This document shows, piece by piece, positions 52,180-61,484 of a stretch of DNA of 64,000 bases. The position numbers were made by a program, and so were the translations under genes. Where the stretch lies: contig CAVQCO010000006.1 in assembly GCA_963711065.1 (NCBI GenBank), positions 806,001-870,000 of the forward strand, read 5' to 3'. Every line of letters starts with the position of its first letter. Position 1 is the first letter of the stretch. A model generated the notes under the pieces. That model saw only the letters and a program-made list of their open reading frames with translations, searched no databases and was not told the DNA's origin. Source of the stretch: Bog-473 sp963711065. Its GTDB lineage: Bacteria; Actinomycetota; Acidimicrobiia; Acidimicrobiales; RAAP-2.

Positions 52180-53421
52180 ATGAAACACTCACGGTTGTTG
52201 AACGTCTCGGTGGCCGTCACCGGGCTTCTCGGCCTCCTGACGGCCGTCTCGGGCCTGGCGGCGACGCCGGCCTCGGCCTCGGGCTCACCGATCACCCTGG
52301 CCTACATCACGTCGCTGACCGGCCCCGGCTCCCCTGAGGACGCCGGCACGCAGGCCGGGTTCATCGCCCGGATCGACCTGCAGAACTCCATGGGCGGGGT
52401 CAACGGGCACAAGCTCGTGCCGCTGGTGATCGACGACCAGTCCAGTCCGACCGTGATCACCACGGCGGTGCAGGACGCCCTGTCGAAAGGTGCCTTCGGC
52501 ATCGTGTCGCAGAGTGCGCTCTTCTTCCTCGCCGACAAGGCCCCGAACCAGCAGGGTGTCCCGGTGACCGGCTCTTACGACGACGGTCCCGAGTGGGGCT
52601 CGCAGCCGTTCACGAACATGTTCGCTTCCGACCACGGCAGCGTCGACCCCAAGTACCCGGTGAACACGCTCCTCGGCAGCATCCTGAAGCAGCGGGGGGC
52701 CACGGTCGTCGGGACCTACGGCTACGGGATCGCGCCGCTCTCCGCCGCCTCGGCCCGGGGGAACGCGGCGTCGTTCCAGAACGCCGGCGGCAAGGTCGGC
52801 GTCGAGAACACGACCATCCCCTTCGGAGGCACGAACTTCACGTCGGTGGCGCTCGTCGCCAAGCAGAGCGGCGTGAACGCGATCGTCCCGAGCATGGACA
52901 ACAACTCGAACTTCGCCCTCGCGACGTCGATGAAGCAGGCCGGCGTGCCGCTCACCCATTCGGTCTTCGCCACCGGGTACGAGCCCGACGTGATCAACTC
53001 GCCCGTCTGGTCGACGCTGCAGGGCGCCTACTTCCTCAGCGCGTTCCGCCCGTTCTCGCTGCCCAACGCGGGCACAGAACAGATGGCCGCCGCCATGGAG
53101 AAGTACTCGCACATGGCCAAGAGCTCCTTCCCGACCTTCGGAGAGATCGAGTCGTGGCTGGGCGCCGACCTCATGATCAAGGGCTTGCAGATGGCCGGGT
53201 CCAACCCGACGCGGGCGGCCGTGATCAAGGACCTCCGCAGCATCAAGTCCTACAACGGGAACGGGCTGCTGCCGATCACCGTCAACTACTCGACGGGCTT
53301 CGGAAAGGACCCGGCGAACTGCACCTGGCTGGTGAAAGCCGAGAAGAACGGGTTCGTCCCGGTCTCGTCGCAGCCGTTCTGCGGTCACGACCTCCCCGGA
53401 ACCACGACGCTCGCCGGCTAG
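52180..53421 (+). CDS. HAAT importer substrate-binding protein (second system)
   Basis: This 413-residue secreted binding protein starts at ATG 52180 after GGGGAGGAAG. It has a signal peptide (NVSVAVTGLLGLLTAVSGL, cleavage near PASASG) and the periplasmic type I fold starting ITLAYITSLTGPGSPEDAG. It lacks a lipobox cysteine. It lies 207 bases after the ATPase genes, so it may have its own promoter, allowing higher expression. It differs clearly from the binding protein at 41795, so the two importers probably take different ligands. Confidence 0.9.
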   Translation: MKHSRLLNVSVAVTGLLGLLTAVSGLAATPASASGSPITLAYITSLTGPGSPEDAGTQAGFIARIDLQNSMGGVNGHKLVPLVIDDQSSPTVITTAVQDALSKGAFGIVSQSALFFLADKAPNQQGVPVTGSYDDGPEWGSQPFTNMFASDHGSVDPKYPVNTLLGSILKQRGATVVGTYGYGIAPLSAASARGNAASFQNAGGKVGVENTTIPFGGTNFTSVALVAKQSGVNAIVPSMDNNSNFALATSMKQAGVPLTHSVFATGYEPDVINSPVWSTLQGAYFLSAFRPFSLPNAGTEQMAAAMEKYSHMAKSSFPTFGEIESWLGADLMIKGLQMAGSNPTRAAVIKDLRSIKSYNGNGLLPITVNYSTGFGKDPANCTWLVKAEKNGFVPVSSQPFCGHDLPGTTTLAG

Positions 53422-53465
53422 ACGTCGAACTCGTCCGTCGTTCGCGACTGGGGGTCAGCCTCTCC

Positions 53466-54296
53466 ATGACGGTGGGCATCGTGACCGGGGCGGGTCGGGG
53501 CATGGGGCGGGCCTGCGCCCGTCCGGTGGCGGAGCTGGTCGACCACGTCGTCCTGGTGGACCGGGAGGAGGCGCTCCTCGCCGACGCCGTGCACGAGCTC
53601 GCAGCCGCCGGCACCGCGGAGGTCGAACCGTTCGTCCTCGACGTGACCGACGCCGGCGGCACGGCGCGCCTGGCGGCGAGTGTCGCAGAGAAGGGCGTCC
53701 TACGCGCCGTTGCGCACGCCGCCGGCATCTCCCCCACCATGGCCGAGTGGCGGCGGGTCTTCGAGGTCGACCTGGTCGGGACGGCACGGTTGACCGAGGC
53801 GCTGTGGCCGCTCGCCACGACCGGCACGGCGGTCGTGTGCTTCGCGTCGATGGCGCCGCTGCTCGGGCTGGTCGAGATCGATGCGACCCCCGACCCGGTG
53901 CTGGACGACCCCCTCCATGCGGGGTTTCTGGATCGGATCCACGAGGCCGTCGGGCCGGACATCGAGGACTCGGGAATCGCCTACATGTGGGCGAAGCGAG
54001 GCGTGCAGCGCCTGGTCCGCCGGGAGGCCGTGCGCTTCGGCCGGGCCGGTGCACGGATCTGTTCCGTCTCACCGGGCATCATCGACACCCCGATGGGCCG
54101 GCAGGAGGCCGCCGCCCGCCCCACCAACGACTGGCTGGTGGAGCAAACGCCGCTCGGACGCGAGGGGCGACCCGAAGAGGTCGCTGCCGCGGTGGCCTTC
54201 CTGCTCTCGGAGGACGCCAGCTTCGTCAACGGGATCGACGTCCCCGTCGACGGCGGCGTCATCGCCGCGCTCCGCAGCCAACAAGCCGCTTCATAG
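53466..54296 (+). CDS. SDR-family oxidoreductase with a short substrate loop insert
   Basis: This 276-residue SDR has a cofactor site TGAGRGMGRA, HAAGIS in place of NNAG, and Y-x3-K in YMWAKRGV. The end FLLSEDASFVNGIDVPVDGG is typical. Between the catalytic serine region (VCFASMAP) and the tyrosine there is an extra stretch of about 35 residues. ATG 53466 is preferred. It lies 44 bases after the binding-protein gene and may be transcribed with it. Confidence 0.86.
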   Translation: MTVGIVTGAGRGMGRACARPVAELVDHVVLVDREEALLADAVHELAAAGTAEVEPFVLDVTDAGGTARLAASVAEKGVLRAVAHAAGISPTMAEWRRVFEVDLVGTARLTEALWPLATTGTAVVCFASMAPLLGLVEIDATPDPVLDDPLHAGFLDRIHEAVGPDIEDSGIAYMWAKRGVQRLVRREAVRFGRAGARICSVSPGIIDTPMGRQEAAARPTNDWLVEQTPLGREGRPEEVAAAVAFLLSEDASFVNGIDVPVDGGVIAALRSQQAAS

Positions 54297-54316
54297 ACCT
54301 GCACCGGGGGGTACCA

Positions 54317-55906
54317 GTGGGACATGCGACCAGTTCCGATCGAAGCCGGGTGACCCGCGCCCGCTTCGTGCCGGCCCGAGTCGCGGCGGGGCTGCCCCTG
54401 CTCGTGGCGCTCACGACACTGTCGGTCGTGCAGGCCGGCCCGGCCGCCGCCGCCGCCAGCGCGTCTGCGTCGGTGCCGGCCAGCGTGCCGCGGGCGACGG
54501 TCACCGGCCCGGTGACGGGTGGCAAGGGCATCGACCTCGCCGGCACGACGAGCTTCGACCTGCGCAGCGTCGGCTATGAGCAGAGCGAGTACTTCCTGTC
54601 CGGCACGGCCGCGGCGTACACGAGCGCATCACCCCTGACGTCCAACGGTCGCTGGTCCGTGACGGCGGCGAGCACGGCGCCGTACACCACGAGGATGGTG
54701 GTGTACCGGCCGATCGATCCCAAGCGGTTCGACGGCACGGTGATCGTTGAATGGCTCAACGTGAGCGGCGGAGTGGACGCGGCCGCGGCCTGGCTGACCG
54801 GCCACGTGCAGATGATCCGCAGCGGCATGGCGTACGTCGGGATCAGCGCGCAGGCCGCCGGCATCGTCGGTGCGGCCGGGTCGCTCGGCGCGGCGGGCGG
54901 GCAGGCGGGGGGGATCAAGGGGTCCGACCCCGCCCGGTACGCTTCGCTCGAGCACCCGGGTGACAGTTACTCCTACAGCATCTTCGAGCAGGGTGGCGCC
55001 GCGGTGCGCCGCGATGCTGCGAAGGTCCTCGGTGGCCTCGAGCCCAAAAAGGTCGTTGCCCTCGGTGAGTCGCAGTCGGCCGGCCGGATGGTCACCTACA
55101 TCGACGCACTGCAACCGCTGAGCCGAGGTGTCTTCGACGGGTACTTCGTCTACAGCCGCTTCGCGTCGGGTGCTCCTCTCTCGCAGGCGCCCCAGCCCGC
55201 GGTGAACCTTCCTGCCACGGTCCTCATCCGCACCGATCTGGGCGTACCGGTCATGATGTTCGAGACCGAGGCGGACGTCGTGGTCCTCGGCTACCTGCCG
55301 GCTCGTCAGCCGCCGACGCGATTCATCCGCGAGTGGGAGGTGGCCGGTACCGCCCACTACGACAGCTATGGCCTGGTCGAGTCGATGGCCGACGCCGGCA
55401 ACGGCACGGCCGACGTCAAGACCTTCGACACCATGATCGACCCGGTCTCCTCCTTCGACAACGGGGCCATCAGCTGCCCGGTCCCCCTCAATGCCGGGGC
55501 GCACACCTATGAGCTGCGGGCCGCCGTCGTTGCGCTCAACAGGTGGGTGGACACGGGCCAGGCGCCCCCGCAGTCACCGCGCCTCGACGTGGCCAGCCCG
55601 ACCTCATATGCGCTGGACGCCAACGGCGAGGCGCTCGGAGGCGTGCGGACCCCCCAGGTGGCGGCGCCGGTCGCCGTCGTGAACGGGACGGGTGATACGT
55701 CGAACGCCGGCGGCGGGTTCTGCAGGATCTTCGGGACGACGATCCCGTTCACCTCGGCCAAGCTCGCCCAGCTCTACCCGACCCATCAGGCCTTCGTCGA
55801 GAAGTGGGACGCCGCCGTGGCGTCCGACGTCGCGGAGGGCTACCTCACCGCGGCCGACGCCGCCGTGCTCGACCGGGTGGCCAAGCAGTCGACCGTCGGG
55901 GGCTGA
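54317..55906 (+). CDS. Secreted alpha/beta-hydrolase-domain protein
   Basis: This 529-residue protein has a signal peptide (about residues 15-45, ending in an alanine-rich AxA site). A large hydrolase domain follows with TTRMVVYRPIDPKRFDGTV, VEWLNVSGGVD and the nucleophile elbow LGESQSAGRM. The pattern matches the actinobacterial secreted alpha/beta hydrolase domain family of unknown substrate. GTG 54317 follows GGGGGGTACCA; a GTG at 54350 would still keep the signal peptide. It lies 20 bases after the SDR. Confidence 0.85.
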   Translation: MGHATSSDRSRVTRARFVPARVAAGLPLLVALTTLSVVQAGPAAAAASASASVPASVPRATVTGPVTGGKGIDLAGTTSFDLRSVGYEQSEYFLSGTAAAYTSASPLTSNGRWSVTAASTAPYTTRMVVYRPIDPKRFDGTVIVEWLNVSGGVDAAAAWLTGHVQMIRSGMAYVGISAQAAGIVGAAGSLGAAGGQAGGIKGSDPARYASLEHPGDSYSYSIFEQGGAAVRRDAAKVLGGLEPKKVVALGESQSAGRMVTYIDALQPLSRGVFDGYFVYSRFASGAPLSQAPQPAVNLPATVLIRTDLGVPVMMFETEADVVVLGYLPARQPPTRFIREWEVAGTAHYDSYGLVESMADAGNGTADVKTFDTMIDPVSSFDNGAISCPVPLNAGAHTYELRAAVVALNRWVDTGQAPPQSPRLDVASPTSYALDANGEALGGVRTPQVAAPVAVVNGTGDTSNAGGGFCRIFGTTIPFTSAKLAQLYPTHQAFVEKWDAAVASDVAEGYLTAADAAVLDRVAKQSTVGG

Positions 55907-55946
55907 AGCGGAGCAGGGCCCACCGGGGCGAGTAGGTTCGCCGCCG

Positions 55947-56837
55947 ATGACTCCCCCGCTCGAGTTCTGGCTCTACCTGCCCCAGATGCGCATGACGATG
56001 GACCAGATGACCGCACGCGCCCGCGGCGCCGAGGCAGCGGGCTTCACCGGTGTGGCCGGCATGGACCACCTGGCGCCGCCCGGAGCCGAGAGCGCGCCCA
56101 TGTTCGAGGCCATGGCGACCAACGCCTGGCTCGCCGCTCGGACCGATCGGCTGCGCGTCGGGTCGCTCGTGCTGTGCGACTCGTTCCGCCACCCCGCGGT
56201 GCTGGCCCGGGAGGCCGTGACGCTCGACCACGCCTCCGGCGGGCGCTTCGAACTAGGCCTGGGCTGGGGCTCGGTCGTCGGCGAGATGCAGTCGTTCGGC
56301 GTCGGGTCGCTCGAGTCCCCAGAGCGGCTGAGTCGGCTCAGGGAAACCCTCGAGGTCGTCACGGCGCTGTGGCGTGGCGAGCCGGTCGACTACGAGGGCG
56401 AGCACTTTCGCCTACGGGGGGCGCAGCAGCAACCGCGGCCGCTCGGCGAGATCCCGATCGTCATCGGCGGCGCCGGCCGCGGGACGATGGAGCTCGTCGC
56501 CACCCATGCCGACTGGTGGAACGTGCACATCGGGATCGTCGACCGGCTCGAGGAGATGCGCGCGCACTCGGGAAAGGCGCGCTGCTCCCTGCAGATGCAG
56601 GTCGCCCTCGTGCCTTCCGAGGACCAGCGCGACCACACGGCCGCGCTGGCACGACGGCGGTTCGGGACGACCCCCGTCGTCGGCACCGCACCCGAGCTCG
56701 TCGACCGCTTCGCGTCGCTCGCCTCCCAGGGCGTGGAGCGCGTGTACGTCTGGTTCTGTGACTTCGCCCCGCCCGAGACGCTGGCCGAATTCGGCGCGGA
56801 GGTGATCGGCCAGCTGGGTGGGACACCCGCGACGTAG
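55947..56837 (+). CDS. LLM-class, probably F420-dependent oxidoreductase
   Basis: This 296-residue TIM-barrel protein has ARGAEAAGFTGVAGMDHL, VGSLVLCDSFRHPAVLAREAVTL, GGRFELGLGWGS and IPIVIGGAGRGTMELVA. These place it in the luciferase-like, mostly F420-using, group. ATG 55947 follows the upstream hydrolase by 40 bases. It is the second such enzyme in the window, and the two are only distantly alike. Confidence 0.88.
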   Translation: MTPPLEFWLYLPQMRMTMDQMTARARGAEAAGFTGVAGMDHLAPPGAESAPMFEAMATNAWLAARTDRLRVGSLVLCDSFRHPAVLAREAVTLDHASGGRFELGLGWGSVVGEMQSFGVGSLESPERLSRLRETLEVVTALWRGEPVDYEGEHFRLRGAQQQPRPLGEIPIVIGGAGRGTMELVATHADWWNVHIGIVDRLEEMRAHSGKARCSLQMQVALVPSEDQRDHTAALARRRFGTTPVVGTAPELVDRFASLASQGVERVYVWFCDFAPPETLAEFGAEVIGQLGGTPAT

Positions 56838-56871
56838 GCCACTCCGGCGCCGGCCGATCGAGGCCGCCGGT

Positions 56872-57384
56872 TCAGCCCCCGGGCGGCCTTCTCGCCAGCG
56901 TGACGGGGACGTACTCCGGGTCGTCGGGGGTGCGCATGCTGAACCGCCACTTGCAGCACACGTCGCCCGGATCCCGCCGCGGCGGGATGGCCAGGATGTC
57001 GACCTTCATGTTCGGGTCGTACATCTTGGTGGTCTCGATCATCGACTTCGGGCACGTCGAATGGCAGTTCTTCTCGAGGATGTCGGGGCGGCCCATCGCC
57101 TCCCACTGGTCGGCGGCGACGCAACGATTGAACGTCATGATCCCGACGTCGGGCTCGGGCATCTCGAACGAGACGTCGAACGCCTTGCCCGGCATCGCGG
57201 TCGCGTCGATCTGCAGATCCTTCATCCAGTCCGCCACCGTGTTGCCGCTGATCCCGAGGTACTCGGCCTTGAGCTTCTTGACCCCGGGCAGCACCGTCTC
57301 CCCCCACAAGGTCCATTGGATGTCGAACATCTGGTCGAGCCCGTAGCGGACCGTGATCTGCGTCGCCCAGGCCTCGATGCCACT
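56872..57384 (-). pseudogene. DUF6125-like cysteine-rich protein, N-terminally truncated
   Basis: The reading frame from about residue W-A-T-Q-I-T-V-R-Y to the end looks real. It has LPGVKKLKAEYLGISGN, a cysteine-rich CHSTCPKSMIET and a final DVCCKWRFSM, like the DUF6125/L-2-amino-thiazoline hydrolase-like group, perhaps metal-binding. Upstream of about 57384 the frame turns into unrelated sequence, because the opposite strand there encodes the tail of a TetR gene. The normal first 25-35 residues are missing. I infer a deletion. A start within the frame (GTG or ATG) cannot be chosen. Confidence 0.6.
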
Positions 57385-57531
57385 GCCGAGACGCGGGTGC
57401 GCACGGCCATCCTGTCGGCGGCCTTCGGTGGGGCCGTCGTCCACCCCTTGGTGGTGGACCTCGACGACGAGACCTTGAAGGCCGAGCTGCTCCGCACGGC
57501 CCGTCGGCTCTTCGACCTGCCGGACCAGTGA
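57382..57531 (+). pseudogene. C-terminal remnant of a TetR-family regulator
   Basis: The plus strand encodes TRVRTAILSAAFGGAVVHPL, then VDLDDETLKAELLRTARRLF ending at TGA 57529-57531. This is the typical last helix pair of a TetR effector domain. The helix-turn-helix and most of the protein are absent. Its left edge coincides with the right edge of the truncated DUF6125-like gene, so both ends were probably cut by one deletion. Confidence 0.6.
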
Positions 57532-57550
57532 TGCGGCCGCACCCACCGCG

Positions 57551-57597
57551 TTGACGGTGGCCGCCATTTGATGTCATAGTTCTGACACCAAATGGCG
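57551..57597 (+). promoter_or_regulatory. P450 promoter overlapped by a 36-bp near-perfect palindrome
   Basis: TTGACG (57551-57556) and CATAGT (57575-57580) are 18 bases apart. The palindrome spans 57562-57597: outer arms CGCCATTTG and CAAATGGCG, inner arms TGTCA and TGACA, a 6-base centre TAGTTC and one mismatch. It covers the -10 region and ends just before the ribosome site of the P450. A TetR-type repressor is the natural candidate. Confidence 0.75.
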
Positions 57598-57612
57598 AAG
57601 GAGGTGGCCGCC

Positions 57613-58809
57613 GTGGTGAGCAGCATGACGGACGTCTACTACGACCCGTACGACGTCGGGATCAACGCCGACCCGTACCCGGTGTACCGCAGGCTACGCG
57701 AGGAGGCACCCCTCTACTACAACGACGTCCACGACTTCTACGCGGTGAGCCGCTACGAGGACGTGGAGCGCGGCCTGCTCGACGCCCAGACCTACATCTC
57801 GGGGAAGGGCGCGATCATCGAGGTGATCCGGGCGGACATCCAGATGCCGCCGGGCGTGCTCATCTTCGAGGATCCGCCGACCCACACCATCCACCGCCGC
57901 CTGCTCTCGCGTGCCTTCACGCCGCGGCGGGTGGCCGAGCTGGAGCCGAAGATCCGCGAGTTCTGCGTCACGTGCCTCGACCCGCTGGTCGGCGCCGACC
58001 GATTCGACTTCATCGCCGACCTCGGGGCGCAGATGCCCATGCGGGTCATCGGCATGCTCCTCGGCATCCCCGAGAGCGACCAGGAATCCGTGCGAGACCA
58101 CGTCGACGCCAACCTCCGGACGAAGGAGGGCAAGCCGATGAAGGTGAAGGAGAACTTCATCACCGGGGAGATCTTCGGCGACTACATCGACTGGCGGGCG
58201 AAGCACCCTTCCGACGACATCATGACCGAGCTCCTCAACGCCGAGTTCGAGGACGAGACCGGGACGCGGCGTCACCTGACCCGGGCCGAGCTCCTCACCT
58301 ATCTCGAGGTCGTCGCCGGGGCGGGCAACGAGACGACCACGCGTCTCATCGGGTGGGCCGGCAAGGTGCTCGGGGACCATCCCGATCAGCGGGCGCGACT
58401 CGTCGCGGACCCCGCGGGCATACCCAATGCGATCGAGGAGCTGCTCCGCTACGAGCCTCCCGGCCCGCACGTCGGCCGGAGCATCGCCCGCCAGGACGTC
58501 GTCGTCCACGGGCAGAAGGTGCCGGCCGGCGGCATCATGCTCTTCCTCGTCGGCTCGGCGAACCGGGACGACCGGCGCTACCCGAACGGGGACCGGTTCG
58601 ACATCGGTCGGGAGGTCGGCCGGCACCTCACCTTCGGGAACGGCATCCACCTGTGCCTCGGCGCGCCCCTGGCCCGCCTGGAGGGGCGCGTGGCGCTCGA
58701 AGAGGTGCTGAAGCGGTTCCCCGCCTGGGAAGTGGACCTCGACAGCGCCAGGCTCTCGCCCACCTCGACGGTCCGGGGCTGGGAGTCGCTCCCGGCCTTC
58801 ATCGGGTAG
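57613..58809 (+). CDS. Cytochrome P450
   Basis: This 398-residue P450 has the oxygen-binding helix AGAGNETT (residues 235-242), E-x-x-R in EELLR (275-279) and the haem loop FGNGIHLCLGAPLARLEG with C348. GTG 57613 is chosen because AAGGAGG lies eight bases before it; an ATG at 57592 would fall inside the operator. It heads a P450-SDR-TetR operon. No ferredoxin is linked here, so it may share the one at 30033. Confidence 0.93.
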   Translation: MVSSMTDVYYDPYDVGINADPYPVYRRLREEAPLYYNDVHDFYAVSRYEDVERGLLDAQTYISGKGAIIEVIRADIQMPPGVLIFEDPPTHTIHRRLLSRAFTPRRVAELEPKIREFCVTCLDPLVGADRFDFIADLGAQMPMRVIGMLLGIPESDQESVRDHVDANLRTKEGKPMKVKENFITGEIFGDYIDWRAKHPSDDIMTELLNAEFEDETGTRRHLTRAELLTYLEVVAGAGNETTTRLIGWAGKVLGDHPDQRARLVADPAGIPNAIEELLRYEPPGPHVGRSIARQDVVVHGQKVPAGGIMLFLVGSANRDDRRYPNGDRFDIGREVGRHLTFGNGIHLCLGAPLARLEGRVALEEVLKRFPAWEVDLDSARLSPTSTVRGWESLPAFIG

Positions 58810-58814
58810 CGGAG

Positions 58815-59552
58815 ATGGGCGAGCTCGACGGCAAGGTGGCCGTCATCACGGGGGCGGGGTCGGGCATGGGGAAGGCCTCCGTCGAGGTCTTCGTCCGCCA
58901 GGGCGCCAAGGTGGTGGCAGGGGACATCAGCGGGGCCGAGGCCGACACCGCCGCCGAGGTGGGTGGGGAGGTGCTCGCGGTGCGCTGCGACGTGACCAAG
59001 GAGCCCGACGTCGAGGCGATGATGCAGGCGGCCGTCGAGCAGTTCGGGCGCGTGGACGCCGTTCTCAACGTCGCCGGCATCGCGGACGGGTGCATGATGG
59101 CGGACCTCACGATGGAGCTCTACGACAAGCTGATGGACGTCGACCTGCGCGGCGTCGTGCTCGGGATGAAGCACGGCATCCGCGCCATGCTGCCCACCGG
59201 TGGGGGCTCCATCGTCAACTGGTCCTCGGTCGGCGGGCTCAACGGTGCTCCCGGGACCAGCGTCTACTCCGCCGCCAAGGCGGGCGTCATCGCCGCCACC
59301 AGGTCGGGAGCCGTCGAGTACGGCGCCCGGGGCATCCGCGTCAACGTGATCTGCCCCGGTTTCATCCTCACCGAGATCATGGGTGCGGCCGGCGCGGACC
59401 TGCCGGGCATTCGGGAGAAGGCCGCCCTCGGGCGCGCCGGCCTACCGCACGAGGTCGCCGAGGTCGGCGCCTTCCTGGCCTCGGACCGGGCCTCCTTCGT
59501 CACCGGCGCCATGATCCCGGTGGACGGTGGATGGTCGGCCAAGCTGGCCTAG
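58815..59552 (+). CDS. Short-chain dehydrogenase/reductase (SDR)
   Basis: This 245-residue SDR has TGAGSGMGKA at the N-terminus, NVAG for NNAG, the catalytic S in VNWSSVGG and Y-x3-K in YSAAKAGV. FVTGAMIPVDGGW closes it. ATG 58815 is 5 bases after the P450 stop. A P450 followed by an SDR suggests hydroxylation then oxidation of the alcohol to a ketone. Confidence 0.9.
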   Translation: MGELDGKVAVITGAGSGMGKASVEVFVRQGAKVVAGDISGAEADTAAEVGGEVLAVRCDVTKEPDVEAMMQAAVEQFGRVDAVLNVAGIADGCMMADLTMELYDKLMDVDLRGVVLGMKHGIRAMLPTGGGSIVNWSSVGGLNGAPGTSVYSAAKAGVIAATRSGAVEYGARGIRVNVICPGFILTEIMGAAGADLPGIREKAALGRAGLPHEVAEVGAFLASDRASFVTGAMIPVDGGWSAKLA

Positions 59553-59589
59553 CGGTGCCCGCTGCCCCGTGGGCCGGGACGGCGCGGCG

Positions 59590-60195
59590 GTGACCACACC
59601 GCTGCGGGCGACCCGGCAGTACGACAGCCCGCTCCGCCGCCGGCAGGCCGTCGAGACGCGCCAGCGCATCGTCGCCGCCGGGTGTGAGCTGCTGCGGGCG
59701 TCGTCGATCAGGGACTGGGGAGCGCTGACCGTCCGCGGGGTCGCCCAGCAGGCCGGCGTGAACGAGCGGACCGTGTACCGCTACTTCAGCAACGAACGGG
59801 GGCTCCGGGACGCGGTGATGCACCGGCTCGAGGAGGAGGCCGACATCGACCTCGCCGGGATGCGGCTCGAGGACGTCCCCGACGTCGCGGCCCGGATCTT
59901 CACGCATGTGTCCGCCTATCCCCTCGAGCCCAAGCCGCCCCTCGACCCGACGCTCTCGGAGGCGGGCGTGCGCCAGCGCACGGCGCTGCACGACGCCCTG
60001 GCCGAGTGGACCGCGACCTGGTCCTCCCGGGATCGCGCCGCGGCGGCCGCCATCTTCGACGTGTTGTGGAGCGTGGGCGCCTACGAGCGGCTCGTGGCCG
60101 ACTGGCAGATGGACCGCGAGCAAGCGGTCGGGGCGCTCACCTGGGCCATCGGGTTGGTCGCCGACGCGGTGCGCAGCGGAAGGCGACCGAGCTAG
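59590..60195 (+). CDS. TetR-family regulator of the P450 operon
   Basis: This 201-residue regulator has the helix-turn-helix RQRIVAAGCELLRASSIRDW through VRGVAQQAGVNERTVYRYFSNERG. GTG 59590 lies 37 bases after the SDR. As third gene of the operon it is the likely ligand-responsive repressor acting at the 36-bp palindrome. The gene ends in a CTAG shared with the stop of the convergent DoxX gene. Confidence 0.88.
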   Translation: MTTPLRATRQYDSPLRRRQAVETRQRIVAAGCELLRASSIRDWGALTVRGVAQQAGVNERTVYRYFSNERGLRDAVMHRLEEEADIDLAGMRLEDVPDVAARIFTHVSAYPLEPKPPLDPTLSEAGVRQRTALHDALAEWTATWSSRDRAAAAAIFDVLWSVGAYERLVADWQMDREQAVGALTWAIGLVADAVRSGRRPS

Positions 60196-60734
60196 CCGGG
60201 CGTCTTGGGCGTCGGCCGCCAGCACGTCGCCAGCAGCAGCGCCGCCCCGGCGGCGCCGCCCCCCAGCGAGATGGCGAATCCCGGCCAACCCAGCAGTTGG
60301 GAGAGCGCGTGCACGTGCCCGTCGACGCTCCAGTCGCCCGGCCCGAGGGTGCCGATCACGACGCCGAGCATCGTGAGGACCATCACGTACTCCCACCCCT
60401 CGCCGGGGCGGAAGATGAAGAAGCCGTTCTTCCGGTGGTTGGTGATCCACGCCACCAGCATCACGCCCACGACGCCGGCGCCGGCGAGCGGCGTCGCCAG
60501 GCCCACCACGAGGAGGACGCCGGCACCGACCTCGGTGAGACTGGCGAACCACGCGTGCACGATGCCCGGCCGCATGCCGAGCCCCTCGAACCAGCGGGCG
60601 GTCCCGGCGATCTTCCCGCCTCCGTAGATGTGGTTGATGCCGTGGGCCAGGAACACCCCGGCGAGGACGACCCGCGCCAGCAGCAGGGCGGTGTTGACCG
60701 ACGAGGGCGAGAGGCTGCCGACGAGTTGGTGCAC
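60192..60734 (-). CDS. DoxX-family membrane protein
   Basis: This 180-residue protein has four hydrophobic helices. It starts near LLLARVVLAGVFLAHGINHI and contains FEGLGMRPG and FASLTEVGAGVLLVVGLATP, the DoxX hallmarks. The family is linked to redox and membrane oxidoreductase complexes, but the mechanism is mostly unknown. GTG 60734 follows GGAGG. It is last in the minus-strand operon behind TetR. Confidence 0.87.
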   Translation of the reverse strand: MHQLVGSLSPSSVNTALLLARVVLAGVFLAHGINHIYGGGKIAGTARWFEGLGMRPGIVHAWFASLTEVGAGVLLVVGLATPLAGAGVVGVMLVAWITNHRKNGFFIFRPGEGWEYVMVLTMLGVVIGTLGPGDWSVDGHVHALSQLLGWPGFAISLGGGAAGAALLLATCWRPTPKTPG

Positions 60735-60747
60735 GTGTCCTCCGACG

Positions 60748-61470
60748 TCAGGTGGAACCCAGGACGTTACCGCCACGCCGATCGGAGATGCCGAGTGCAT
60801 TCACGAAGATCCGGGTCAGTTGGTCCACCGCCGTGTCGAGGCTGCACTCGATCGCCCCCTGCACCAGCCACAGTTCGGGAAAGCGGCCCGTCATCGCCCC
60901 CAGGGCCTCGGCGGCGAATTCGGGATCGAGAGCCGGGTCGGCCAGGCCGTGCTCCTGCAGGCTCCGGATGGAGGCGGCGACCTGCTTGGTGTACCGGGCG
61001 TGACGCTCCATGCGCAACGCATTCACCTGCTTGTCGTACCGGGACATCTGCTCGATAACCCCGATGATCCGCGCCTCGCGCTGATAGCTCTCGAGATGGC
61101 GGCGCAGCGCCTCGCGCAGGCGGTCCTGCGGCGTGGCACGGGACTCCGGATCGAGGATGACCAGTCCCAGCGGCTCGCCGAGCTTCTCCTCCACTGCGGC
61201 CGCGACCTCCCGGAAGATCTCTTCCTTGGAGTCGAAGTAGTGGTAGAAGGAGCCGTGGGAGAGGCCGGCCCTCTCGGCGATGTCCGAGATGCGGCCCTCG
61301 AGGAACCCGTCCTCCTCGAAGATCTCCTTGGCCGCCTCCAAGAGACGCACTCTCGTGCGGGTGCCCTTCACGGAGCGGGGGCCGCTCGGCCGCTCGTTCT
61401 CGGTCGGGGCGGCGGTCGGCGATCGATCCCCCTTCGCGTCCGCCGGCACCGTGGAGGGTGACACCCGCAT
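60748..61470 (-). CDS. TetR-family regulator
   Basis: This 240-residue regulator has a disordered, charged N-terminus (about 35 residues) and then the helix-turn-helix RLLEAAKEIFEEDGFLEGRISDIAERAGLSHGSFYHYFDSKEEIF. ATG 61470 starts 15 bases after the amidohydrolase stop. It probably controls its own operon, whose promoter region carries repeated GTGACGT elements (62694-62777). Confidence 0.87.
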   Translation of the reverse strand: MRVSPSTVPADAKGDRSPTAAPTENERPSGPRSVKGTRTRVRLLEAAKEIFEEDGFLEGRISDIAERAGLSHGSFYHYFDSKEEIFREVAAAVEEKLGEPLGLVILDPESRATPQDRLREALRRHLESYQREARIIGVIEQMSRYDKQVNALRMERHARYTKQVAASIRSLQEHGLADPALDPEFAAEALGAMTGRFPELWLVQGAIECSLDTAVDQLTRIFVNALGISDRRGGNVLGST

Positions 61471-61484
61471 CGAGCCGGTCGGTC

